Below are positions 10,839 to 20,014 of a DNA stretch of 64,000 nt, piece by piece. The notes under the pieces were generated by a model, which saw only the letters and a program-made list of their open reading frames with translations, did not search any database and had not been told where the DNA came from. Positions within the stretch are counted from its first letter, which is position 1, and every line of letters starts with the position of its first letter. The position numbers and the translations under genes were made by a program. The stretch is from the NCBI GenBank assembly GCA_037178625.1, contig CM074135.1:2048001-2112000 (forward strand). The letters are read 5' to 3'. Source of the DNA: Skeletonema tropicum (lineage: Eukaryota > Bacillariophyta > Thalassiosirophyceae > Thalassiosirales > Thalassiosiraceae).

Positions 10839-11152
10839 CGACGATTCATAGGTCGTTAGGGGTAAATGGTGAAGATGATATCCTGTTGGTTACAATGGAC
10901 TGCATTCTGAAGAGCCAAAGATCTGCTGCACTTCTCATCTGCTGATGCCTGCGGATGAGAGCTCCGTTCTTGAGACGCGTCAATTTCTGGCGGGAGACCT
11001 GACACCCACCGCCATCGACAAATCTTCTTTCTTTTCCACGTTGCTGCGCATCCTCCCATCTATTGCCAATCCCAGACCGTGCAAAAGCATAGCGTATATA
11101 GTAGGGAACAGCAGTCTTCAATCCCATAAATTTTCTTGAGCGATAGATTAAA
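10839..11152. other. 314-bp divergent promoter region
   Basis: It lies between the acyltransferase (minus) and the patatin-like gene (plus). No coding region or clear motif was identified. Confidence 0.4.
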
Positions 11153-12097
11153 ATGGTTGCAATTCCAGCCAAACTACCGCCGTCGTCCATTGGCTTCTCT
11201 TTTAGTCCAGGCGGGCTCCTATTCCCATATCACCTCGGGGTGATCACTGGTCTTGAACAACTCGGTCGTCTCCCTGATAGCACGCACTTAGCAGGAGCAT
11301 CGGCAGGATCAATAGCCGTGGCAGGTCATGCAGCTAAAACTCCTCCAGAAAAAGCTCTAGAAGCAGCAGTTCGTGTATGTGAAGCTTGTGAAACTGAATA
11401 CGGTGGGAAAGCAGTCGGAAAACTGTTGCCTCTGCTGAAAATGGAATTGGAGAAGACATTTTCAGACGATGCGCATGAAATCATCAATGAACGGGAGGGT
11501 GTGGTCGCTCTAGCCCACAGAGAATTATTTCCCACCAATCGACCGGTGCTAACAACTCAATTTGATACCCGTGATGATCTTATAGAAGCGGTCTGTGATA
11601 GCAGTATGTTCCCGTTCTTTAGTACACCATTCCCTGTCAGATTGAAATATAAAGAAGGCGAGAGGCTCCCAAGGGTTGTCGTTGATGGATTTTTTTCAGT
11701 ACCAAGGGAGAGATATGGATGCCCAGATTTCTCACAACTTAACTTTGACTGTGCTGACAAAGAAGAGTGTTACGTACCTGCAGTCGAACGCACTATAACA
11801 GTTGCTTGTTTCCCACATGAGACTGTCGGCTTAAGTGCCTCAGAAAAGCATGATCAAATCAGCCCAGAGCCAGAATATGACGACCCGGTTGGGCAAATGG
11901 GATCGCTATTTCGTTATGCAACAAAACCATCGTCTCGAAAAGAGTTGGAGGGACTGTATGAGAAAGGATTTGCAGATGCAGAGAAGTGGTGTTATGAAGA
12001 GGAGTTGAGGGAGAAAGAAATGCTGTCAAAGTGGCTGGATGAGCAGAGACAGAAAGGAGAGATAGAGGAAGCAATTAAGCGAGGAGATCTATTGTAG
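11153..12097 (+). CDS. patatin-like phospholipase
   Basis: The protein has 314 residues, is intact and has no obvious signal peptide. The oxyanion-hole glycines are in SFSPGGLLFPYHLGV (about residues 16-30), the nucleophile elbow is GASAGS (Ser50), and the catalytic-dyad aspartate is in VVVDGFF (Asp178). This is the full catalytic set of the patatin/PNPLA fold, a Ser-Asp lipid acyl hydrolase. The C-terminal 50 residues are Glu/Lys-rich and probably helical. It likely acts on phospholipids or galactolipids in the cytosol; the substrate is inferred. It ends 110 bp before the 3' end of the convergent SCP2 gene. Confidence 0.88.
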   Translation: MVAIPAKLPPSSIGFSFSPGGLLFPYHLGVITGLEQLGRLPDSTHLAGASAGSIAVAGHAAKTPPEKALEAAVRVCEACETEYGGKAVGKLLPLLKMELEKTFSDDAHEIINEREGVVALAHRELFPTNRPVLTTQFDTRDDLIEAVCDSSMFPFFSTPFPVRLKYKEGERLPRVVVDGFFSVPRERYGCPDFSQLNFDCADKEECYVPAVERTITVACFPHETVGLSASEKHDQISPEPEYDDPVGQMGSLFRYATKPSSRKELEGLYEKGFADAEKWCYEEELREKEMLSKWLDEQRQKGEIEEAIKRGDLL

Positions 12098-12206
12098 AAT
12101 GGAAATGTTTATTTTTCTTTGTTCTTTTGTTCTGTTGCATTCATATTGTAGCATTGGCTGAAACAAAATAAGTTGTGTCTCGGTCTAAACTTTCAACATA
12201 TATCTT

Positions 12207-12760
12207 CTACAGCTTCGATGAAGGTAACTTCTTACGGGTTGCTGCCAAAACTGCTGTCAATTTCATTGCTAGATTCATTTTCCCTTTGATTTTTAACATC
12301 CCCTTCATAAAAGCCTGCTGTGGTTGTATCTCTTTGTTGATCATCTTTCCCATTACCTCCTCACTGCAAAGAACTTGCAAATCAGCTTTCCCCTCAAAAA
12401 TATCCTGGAATGAAGGATGTTGTGAGTATTATTTGTACGGAATAATAACACAAGCAGCACAATATATATGAGTTGATACTTACGCCTTCTGCCACCTTGC
12501 AGTCGGTTGGCTTCGAAAGGTCAAGACTGTAAACTTTGTCGCCATCAATTGTGAAGATGACTTTGCCCTTTTGATGGTAGAAATTGATGCCGTCGTCGTA
12601 AGCAGATACACAAAAGCCAATTATTAGAGAGAGAAAAAAAGTAGAGCACCAGATGAAGATCAAGAAACGCACGCACCTTGAATTTCCTCTGCAGTGATTT
12701 GCCTCCATTGCCTGCAACTGCTTCTGCCATTGCGGCAAAGACCTCTTTTGTTGAACTCAT
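12207..12760 (-). CDS. SCP2 sterol/lipid-carrier protein with peroxisomal SKL tail
   Basis: There are three exons (12677-12760, 12484-12567 and 12207-12404) with two phase-0 GT-AG introns of 109 and 79 nt. They join to a 121-residue protein. The pieces read MSSTKEVFAAMAEAVAGNGG, then GKVIFTIDGDKVYSLDL, then DIFEGKADLQVL...QQAFMKGMLKIKGKMNLAMKL, which is the complete SCP2 fold. The last three residues are SKL, a canonical type-1 peroxisomal targeting signal. The protein should bind acyl-CoA, sterols or other lipids in peroxisomes. The exon junctions are my own reading; each keeps the frame and the fold. Good start context is not obvious but no better ATG exists. Confidence 0.9.
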
Positions 12761-12927
12761 GATTGTTATCGTCTCTGTTATCTCAGAGCAATCGTACTTA
12801 GTGAATGAAGGCTTTGAGGCGCGGCAAGAGGCAGCACACACCACGCACAATGGAAATGGACCTTGTCTACGTGTTGCGCAAAAAGAAGTATTAATTCCGA
12901 CGGTGAAAGAAAGGAGGGAAATTCGAA

Positions 12928-13729
12928 ATGAAAAGGCTCCTCTTCTTCTCTCTCTTCCCATTGGCACTTGCACTTGGCCGTCCAATGATGCTATGGAAAC
13001 CAACAAATTGGCTGTACCACGCAGAGGGAGGAAAGCATGCTATATTTCGATTTAAATCATCGGCCGCTGAGAATTCAAATTGTCACGTCGTCGGTCAAGT
13101 GCTTCGGATTTCTAAGCAATCATTTGGCTTTAGCAGACGCTGTGCTCGGAGACGCATCAGACGACGATGATGCAGTGATAGCAACAGATCATGAGGTGCC
13201 AAATAATGCAGCATATCAAGAGACAAAATCATTTCTATTCCAGCGAAATGTAGTTCAGCCGCTACTCGGGCGATGTTACCTTGACCTTCCTCGTTCGGTT
13301 GTGTTGCCTCCGCTGTTTTGTGCACAGCTTTATCGACAGGCTATGGCAAGTGGCAATATCCCTCCATCGCGATTACAATCATGGAGGATAGACAGTGCAG
13401 ATAATATGAATTCATCAAACAACTATGCTATAAAGGAGGGCATCAAAGCAACGCTCTTGCGTGATCATACAACTCTCATCCAACTCCCTCGTTTTCAAGA
13501 CGAACAAAATGATGTGATAAGTGTCGAGATTAAACCCAAAGCGGGATACATCACTTCTTCTCCACTCGTTTCTCCAAAGCATAGGTGCAAATACAACCAC
13601 TCTAGATATTCATTGCAGCAACAACTAATGCAGCTCGGACATGTTCACAAAGGATGGCGACGTCAAGATTCAAAAACTTTACAAAGCTCAAAGCCATATC
13701 AAGAGATCGCTAGTATCAATCAAACATGA
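12928..13729 (+). pseudogene. truncated copy of inositol-pentakisphosphate 2-kinase
   Basis: This is about 90% identical by eye to the first half of the copy at 16025-17683. It contains WLYHAEGGKHAIFRF, PLLGRCYLDLP and the family signature VEIKPKAGYI. One extra T near 13118 (AAGCAATCATTT here, AAGCAACATTT in the other copy) breaks the frame. Homology stops near 13700 inside the kinase, so the C-terminal lobe is missing. Oddly, the ATG at 12928 puts a typical signal peptide (MKRLLFFSLFPLALALG) in front of the kinase start, absent from the other copy. It is most likely a dead partial duplicate. Confidence 0.75.
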
Positions 13730-13968
13730 ACGAAAAGACCAACGCAATAAGACTATGGGTTAGTTCAGTGATTAATACAATGGAACGCTACGAAGCTGAA
13801 CACAACAAGCTATTGAAGGACGAACGCATGACACAACTCGAACTCACCATTTGGAAGGCCAAGCTTGACGAGAAAGAGGATGAGCTTTGCTCTTGCAATC
13901 CAAGACAGCAGCTTGACGTTGAGAGCATGAGGAGGAAAAACACATCACGTCCGGTGCAAGTATTGTGA
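13726..13968 (+). CDS. 80-residue ORF, unknown
   Basis: The frame overlaps the stop of the truncated kinase copy by 4 nt (ATGA). It encodes a charged, probably helical protein rich in Lys and Glu (IWKAKLDEKEDEL). I do not recognise it. It may be a tail of whatever sequence the kinase duplicate was joined to. Confidence 0.25.
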   Translation: MNEKTNAIRLWVSSVINTMERYEAEHNKLLKDERMTQLELTIWKAKLDEKEDELCSCNPRQQLDVESMRRKNTSRPVQVL

Positions 13969-14264
13969 TCAAGAATGTTTTTCCTTTCCTTGAAATGCGA
14001 TGAAATGGAACAACAGCGGTATTGGTCACGTATCACGCTGTGGTGGCACTATTTATCCGTGATGTGGTGTTTAGTATAACCCACGCCCTACCTAGCGTCG
14101 CCTATCTTCGTCAATAAAAACAATGAATAGATGTAATCGCTCCTATTAATGTATGATAACAAGATTATTGACTAGGCTCTTATTTCATCTGTCCAGCTCT
14201 CCAAGAGCAAGAGCTGAGACGGATATGCTCATGATGTATCTGAGAAACGCAAAACTAACTTTGA

Positions 14265-14684
14265 CTACTTCTTCCGTGCTGCCTCTTGCCGTAAGAGCTT
14301 CTTTTGCAAGGCTTTCTTGCCTTCCTTGCCCCTTCCCAACATGACTGATACCACCGCTCGACTTTTTCGTTGTGCAGCTTCTTTGATCATATTGCCTTGT
14401 GAATCAATTCGAATCTCTTTTTTAGTAAAAACGACAGTTTTCTTGCCATCCGGTAATGTTATCATGTCATACCCACGGTCACTGTTATTGTAGATTCTTG
14501 GTTGGCCGTTGGCCCTTCGCATCTTCAGAACAGCCTCAACAGATTTGCTATTTGCTACGTCCGGCCTTGAGATTACTTTATGATACGTGTGGGGTGCGTC
14601 TCTCCCAAGACCACACCTGCAGCATGAAATAGCACTTGTGCTGTAGCTTCCCAAGGCTTGTGTAGTACGGCTTTTGGTACTCAT
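14265..14684 (-). CDS. basic 139-residue hypothetical protein
   Basis: The frame is intact and starts with ATG. It has a CCRCG motif near the N-terminus, then a compact stretch with IYNNSDRGYDMITLPDGKK, and a strongly basic, helical C-terminus ending RQEAARKK. I do not recognise the family. The basic tail would suit nucleic-acid or ribosome association, but nothing proves that. Confidence 0.4.
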   Translation of the reverse strand: MSTKSRTTQALGSYSTSAISCCRCGLGRDAPHTYHKVISRPDVANSKSVEAVLKMRRANGQPRIYNNSDRGYDMITLPDGKKTVVFTKKEIRIDSQGNMIKEAAQRKSRAVVSVMLGRGKEGKKALQKKLLRQEAARKK

Positions 14685-15355
14685 AGCTTGGATAGCTCAG
14701 GACACCATTATTTTTTTCTTCGTCATTCGCCGCTGGCATCCTGAGAAGCGGCAACAGGTGACATGATAAAACTCCATTGATCTATGCCCGATCGACCCGC
14801 ATTCTGCCACATTATTGAGTTGTAGCCGAGTCGGCATCGACTAGAGTGTAATGAAACCACTTTGCTCCTCTCATCCAATTCACTCTCAGATACTCAACCA
14901 AGGAAGAGACGACGACCATCCTGACAGATTGCGTCGACCAGCCGGTGCGCCGCAGGTCTATTTGACAACAAGTTGATAACAATTAAAGATTAAAGAAGTG
15001 CAATAGTGGATGCACAACGACCTAATGATGCACCGTCTGCACATAGTATGGTGTGTCTCCGTTACTATTATATGCATGACCAACTTAGACTTTAAATTCG
15101 ACAGCGCACTATCCTATCACCTGTTGCGTACCACCTTCAATTAGGTAGCCAAACATGCTCTGTAGTACGATCATAAGGAACTGCCCAAACAGCATTAGTC
15201 GGCAAGTTACGGTTCAGTGGCTTCCTCTCTAGCTAGAGAGAGCGGCCACATTCGGCAGCCATGGCGGATCATGGCGGCCACCGTTAGTGTGATGTGGATG
15301 GTGCGTATGATCTTTCAGCAATTACTATGATGAACCTTTCATGTAAATAAAGAAA
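14685..15355. other. intergenic, no gene seen
   Basis: No convincing reading frame or RNA gene was found. The only local structure is a short AGCTAGAGAGA-rich stretch near 15230. Confidence 0.4.
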
Positions 15356-15569
15356 GTTTCACAAAAGTTGTTGCAAGATTTCACAGAAGTTTCACGCACC
15401 TAGCACGCACCTAGCACGCACCTAGCACGCACCTAGCACGCACCTAGCACGCACCTAGCACAGTGCTAGGTGCGTGCTAGGTGCGTGCTAGGTGCGTGCT
15501 AGGTGCGTGCTAGGTGCGTGCGAGGTGCTTGAAACTTCTGTGAAATCTTGCAACAACTTTTGTGAAAAC
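15356..15569. repeat. 214-bp near-perfect palindrome built of 11-bp tandem units
   Basis: The left arm runs from GTTTCACAAAAGTTG through TTGCAAGATTTCACAGAAG to six or so copies of the 11-mer GCACCTAGCAC. The right arm is its reverse complement, ending CAACAACTTTTGTGAAAAC. The axis is at 15462, with a one-base loop and only a few mismatches in arms of about 106 bp. No terminal duplication was identified, so I do not call it a transposon. Confidence 0.9.
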
Positions 15570-16024
15570 AATTGAATCTCACTCAGTCTTCGCTTCATCA
15601 GTCTGCTACTTCAACTTCCAATTTCAACAGTCACGATGGATGATGACGATACTTACGTCACGATACGTTTATTTTAGTTCCTACTCTCTACGCCCGAGGG
15701 TCAGGATGACAAGGAAAATAATATTTAAGTTTACCGTCGCCGTTGCCATATTGTGAATGTATGACGTAGAGCGTGGCCTTGAGTGAGTGAATCACGACGA
15801 GCTACGCGCTCCATTGCGGTTTGGTCGGTTGGAGGGTGGCGCGGCGAGGGAAGTCTTGAGACGGCCTGGGCATGGCTTATCTATTTGACACAAAAACTCC
15901 ATCGACACGCAAAGAGAATAAGTCCATTGAAAGAAGATATGTATCATTAGGGATGCCCTGGTCGGTTTCCTCTCTAATCCGTCTCAGCAGCAGTTCAGGA
16001 TCATCTGATGAGATTTTTGTCAAC

Positions 16025-17683
16025 ATGAGCGTCGACGCCGAATACAGTCCAATGATGCCATGGAAACCAACGGATTGGCTGTACCACGCCGAAGGAGGAA
16101 AGCATGCTATATTTCGATTTAAATCATCGGCCGCTGAGAATTCAAATTGTGTCTCAGGTCAAGTGCTTCGGATTTCTAAGCAACATTTGGCTTTAGCATA
16201 CGCTGTGCTCGGAGACGCATCAAACGACGATGATGCAGTGATAGCAACAGATCATGAGGTGTCAATTAATAATACATCACATGAAGATACAAAATCATTT
16301 CTATTCCAGCAAAATGTCGTTCAGCCGCTACTCGGGCGATGTTACCTTGACCTTCCTGGTTCGGTTGTGTTGCCTCCGCTGTTTTGTGCACAGCTTTATC
16401 GACAGGCTATGGCAAGTGGTAATATCCCTCCATCGCGATTACAATCATGGAGAATAGACAGTGCAGATAATAATATGAATTCATCAAACAATCATGCTAT
16501 AAAGGAGGGCATTAAAGCAACGCTCTTGCGTGATCATACAAGCTCTTATTCAACACCCTCGTTTTCAAGACCAACCAAAACAAAATGATGTGATAAGTGT
16601 CGAGATTAAACCCAAAGCGGGATACATCACTTCTTCTCCACTCGTTTCTCCAAAGCATAGGTGCAAATACAACCACTCTAGATATTCATTGCAACAACAA
16701 CTAATGCATCTCGGACATGTTCACAAAGGATGGCAACAATATAATTCAAAAACACAAAGCGCAAAGCCATTCATTCCCAGCACCTATTCACCATTGGATC
16801 TCTTCTCTGGAAACGCATCACGAATAGAAACTGCTCTAAAGGATTTATCGAATCACATGCAGAATAACTTTCGTGTCTTTTATAATGGAACACAAATATT
16901 TGGCTGAGGACATCTCTACCTTTGGAGGAAGAGAGGAACGGACATTATAGACGCTTTGGTTGGGCAGTTTAGAAGCAGTGCGTTCAGTAATCATGATGAG
17001 GATAGAATGCTGCTGGATTTCATATGCAGAATAGTATCGAAAATATTGCATCGAGAAGAACTGTTGCGAAATCTACTGTCGATGCAAGTACTGGATGTGA
17101 TAGACGGCGATGGGGCAATAAGAGTATATGATAGGTTAGTGCATTTATGTGATGGTTCAAACTCAAAAGCTGAAGAACTATTGGACAAGGGCATGCTGTG
17201 CGTTGAAGAAACATTGGTAGAGCAACGCAAGAAACCTCAACTACATGGAAAAGATCTTGCCAAATCGCCATTTGAACTTCCCAATTGCTCAGTTTTGTAC
17301 AAATTGATCGAGGAAATGGATATCTTCCAATCACATTCCAAGAAATGACTATGGATTCTTCTCATGAATTGTGCGTTGAACTTGTTGATCAGCTTTCTCA
17401 AGAAGGCTGCATTTACCTGCTCCAAAACTGGCTGTTATCGTTAGCAATGTGCGATGTGAGCTTCTTTGTAACATTTCAATGTTTGTCCGACGATCAGTGC
17501 TCAAAAGAAGAGTGCCAGAGCACTGAAAATGGAGGTATACTGCATTACGAAGACGTTGAAGAAGAGAAATCATTATTTGAAAGTACACGCACAATGATTC
17601 ATTACGAGGTAAAAGTAGTCGATTGCGATGCCAAGCCTGCAAAGAAACTACGATCCACGAAAAAAGGTAGAAGATGTCTTTAA
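16025..17683 (+). CDS. inositol-pentakisphosphate 2-kinase (IPK1 family), several frame breaks
   Basis: The start at 16025 (CAACATGAGC) precedes MMPWKPTDWLYHAEGGKHAI, the N-lobe nucleotide-binding region. The family signature VEIKPKAGYITSS follows, then STYSPLDLFSGN and NNFRVFYNGTQIFG. A C-lobe block has LLSMQVLDVIDGDGAIRVYD and LQNWLLSLAMCDVSFFVTFQ. These are the IPK1 blocks in the right order. IPK1 phosphorylates Ins(1,3,4,5,6)P5 at the 2-position to make phytate. Frame breaks lie near 16543 (one extra base relative to the 13-kb copy), about 16905, about 16945 and about 17330. An in-frame ATG at 15872 would add an unusual leader. It is either a functional gene with consensus errors or a recent pseudogene. 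Confidence 0.75.
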
Positions 17684-17960
17684 ATTCATAACATCATGAT
17701 GATGATTCAAGTTGAATTCATTCTCTACTTTTTCTCTAATTTATAATATGTCTAATACTCCTCTAATAGCGCTCTTGAGGAATACTATGTACAATACACT
17801 GTTCATATGGTTGCTCTCTCTCTCTCTCTCTCGACTACATACCTCTTCTTCTTCACAGTTTCCACTCTATCCACCAAAGTAGGAAACCTCACTCCTCGGA
17901 GCAGGCCCACCCCCAATAAGACACGACACCCACTTAACCGACGACGGATACAAACAAGTT

Positions 17961-18553
17961 TCATTGCACCATGGCCTTATAAAAATCCACCGGATCGTCC
18001 TTCTTCTTCCCCTCCTCCTCCTCCGATCGACAACACAACACCCACATTTTCTTTCCATTCACAACTCGTTTCTCAATCGAATACTCGACATCTTTCCCAT
18101 CATACCTTGCCGATCGTGTGTATCGATTACAATGTTTTTTGTAGGTCCCATTGACTTCCTTCTGTTCCGGCCCGTTTGATGGTAACAATGACATCATCAT
18201 CGCACTCCCCTCGATTAGTTCCATGTAGCTCATCATCATCATCTTCATTAAATGCACGGACTATCCCACCCATTTTTTTGTAATCTGATTTACACAGACA
18301 GTGTCCACACGGTAGGCCGACAATGTCCTCACATACCTCGAGGACAAATGGCACATTCGGCAGTAGCACCGAATAATTCGAGTACGCCAAAGTCACTACT
18401 GCCTTGGTAATGGTCGGAGGATGAGGAGGAGGATGATTTGTTATTGTGGCAGAGGTTTCCGAATACGTCTGTTTTGGCGTGGTGTTCGGCATTGCAGGTG
18501 GGGCATTTTAGGGTGGTTGGTGCGCCTTGTCGGCTGGGAGATGAGAGGGTCAT
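17961..18553 (-). CDS. RING-finger protein with diatom-type C-terminal domain, frame breaks
   Basis: From the ATG at 18553 the protein has a CPTCNAEHHAKTDVFGN motif, then a Ser-rich linker. A RING half-site follows, ATAECAIC, continued in the next frame as LEVCEDIVGLPCGHCLCKSDY. One extra C at about 18345 explains the shift. Further down, after an acidic patch, comes VNGTYKKHCNRYTRSARYDG, followed by a strand-rich segment ending DPVDFYKAMVQ. I associate this domain with many RING proteins of centric diatoms. A second +1 shift lies near 18190. A ubiquitin ligase role follows from the RING; no substrate is evident. Confidence 0.65.
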
Positions 18554-18951
18554 TGTTGTGGATAGGTAATTAATGGAGATCCTTACTTTAGGAGTGTTGG
18601 AATTCCTTTTTATGACGCGATGCAATCAATGATTGAGATTGAGCTGAGTGCTTTGTGATGTTGTTTCCAGCGATGGTTTGAAAGTAAAATAACGGCTCTT
18701 TTGCATCCCAAGAAAGGTCATTTTCCATTTGAGCTTCATAAAAGAGGCTTGAATGATGATGATTATCAATGATGATGTTGGACATGAATTCAAATATTTT
18801 TATCCTATCAAGAAGCTCTACCTGATCTCATCTCACAAAAAATTGACATCTTCAAATCTTTTGGCCACATCACACAGGAGATCACAGGCACAACGACCAA
18901 CGAAGTCATAAGGCGCTGTGTTTGTGTTGAGCCCCATAAATTGTAGCCACC
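18554..18951. other. 398-bp divergent intergenic region
   Basis: It separates the RING gene from the kinase gene. An in-frame upstream extension of the RING reading frame reaches 18625 but lacks recognisable domain sequence. No other feature is seen. Confidence 0.35.
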
Positions 18952-19092
18952 ATGCCAGAGAGCTGCAAGCACTGCACCAAAGGAACCTCCTCAATAGGCT
19001 TCTGCCCATTCTCCCTCGCCCTATTCGCCGGAACCGCCCTCTCCTACGTCAAATACCTCCAAAACAAAAATCATCCAAATCATCCACAATGA
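18952..19092 (+). CDS. 46-codon upstream ORF with a membrane segment
   Basis: The ATG at 18952 has a near-ideal context (GTAGCCACCATGCC). It encodes a Cys-containing start MPESCKHCTKGTSSIGFC and a hydrophobic stretch PFSLALFAGTALSYVKYL. Its stop TGA overlaps the ATG of the kinase at 19089 (ATGA). It is either a genuine regulatory upstream ORF or the true N-terminal anchor of the kinase, cut off by a frame error. Confidence 0.45.
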   Translation: MPESCKHCTKGTSSIGFCPFSLALFAGTALSYVKYLQNKNHPNHPQ

Positions 19093-19821
19093 CCTCCTCC
19101 ACCACTTCTGACGATGAGCCCTTTCGCGTAGTATTCGTCCTAGGCGGTCCCGGAGCCGGCAAGGGCACGCAATGCACACTCCTCTCCCAAAATCACGGTT
19201 GGGCACACCTCTCCGCCGGTGACCTTCTCCGTGCCGAACGCAAAAAGGAAAATTCTCCCCTTGCCGACATTATCAATTCCAATATTTCGGCCGGAAAGAT
19301 TGTCCCTTCGGAAATTACCACACAATTACTCAAGAATGCCATGGTGGAATTACGACAGAGTGATAATAAGGGGCAGCAACTTAAATTTTTGATTGATGGG
19401 TTTCCAAGGAGTGAGGGGAATGTGACTGCGTGGAAGGAGGTTGTGGGAGATGCGGCTGTTTTGGAATATGTGTTGTTCTTTGAGTGTCCGTATGATATAT
19501 TGACGAGTCGCCTATTGGAGAGGGGGAAGACTTCGGGGAGGAGTGATGATTCTCTTGTAAGTGATGATGGGCAATGTGAATTTGTGTTGTTCTGTATCTT
19601 CGTATCAATTATGTTATTATTTGCCTTGCTTGTTCTAACACTCATCTTCTCTTTTCCACACAACACAATAGGATGTCATTCGAAAACGATTCGACACCTA
19701 CCGTGAGGAAAGTATGCCAATCATTGAAATGTATGAAAAAGAGGGTAAGGTTCGTAAGATTTTGGCCGATCGATCAATTGAAGATGTGTATGCAGAGGTG
19801 GAATCCATTCTTAAAAACTAA
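19089..19821 (+). CDS. UMP-CMP kinase (adenylate kinase family)
   Basis: Exon 1 is 19089-19556 and exon 2 is 19672-19821; the intron (19557-19671, GTAAGT...ATAG, 115 nt) is in phase 0. The P-loop GGPGAGKGTQ is at residues 19-28. LSAGDLLRAE and FLIDGFPRSEGN are the NMP-binding and Walker-B-like blocks. LLERGKTSGRSDDSL, spliced to DVIRKRFDTYREESMPII, is the UMP-CMP kinase lid sequence, shorter than in long-form adenylate kinases. The C-terminus reads IEDVYAEVESILKN. The enzyme phosphorylates UMP and CMP using ATP. An upstream ORF overlaps its start codon, which may lower initiation at 19089. Confidence 0.9.
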
Positions 19822-20014
19822 TATAATACTTAGATGTAGTCTGCCTTTAGTACAATAGTATGGTTGTACAATGGTTGCTTAGTTCTTGTTGTCTTACCAT
19901 CCATCAAACCAAAGAGGGTACAAATACTGATGTTCACTTTCCAAAATGCTCTATCGTGTCCCAACACTCTTTCTGCATCAATTCTGCACAGTGTTTTATC
20001 TACAGCTTATATAT

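Noticed and set aside
15356..15569. Possible CRISPR-like array
   Set aside because: The 11-bp units are contiguous without spacers and form a palindrome; the context is eukaryotic.
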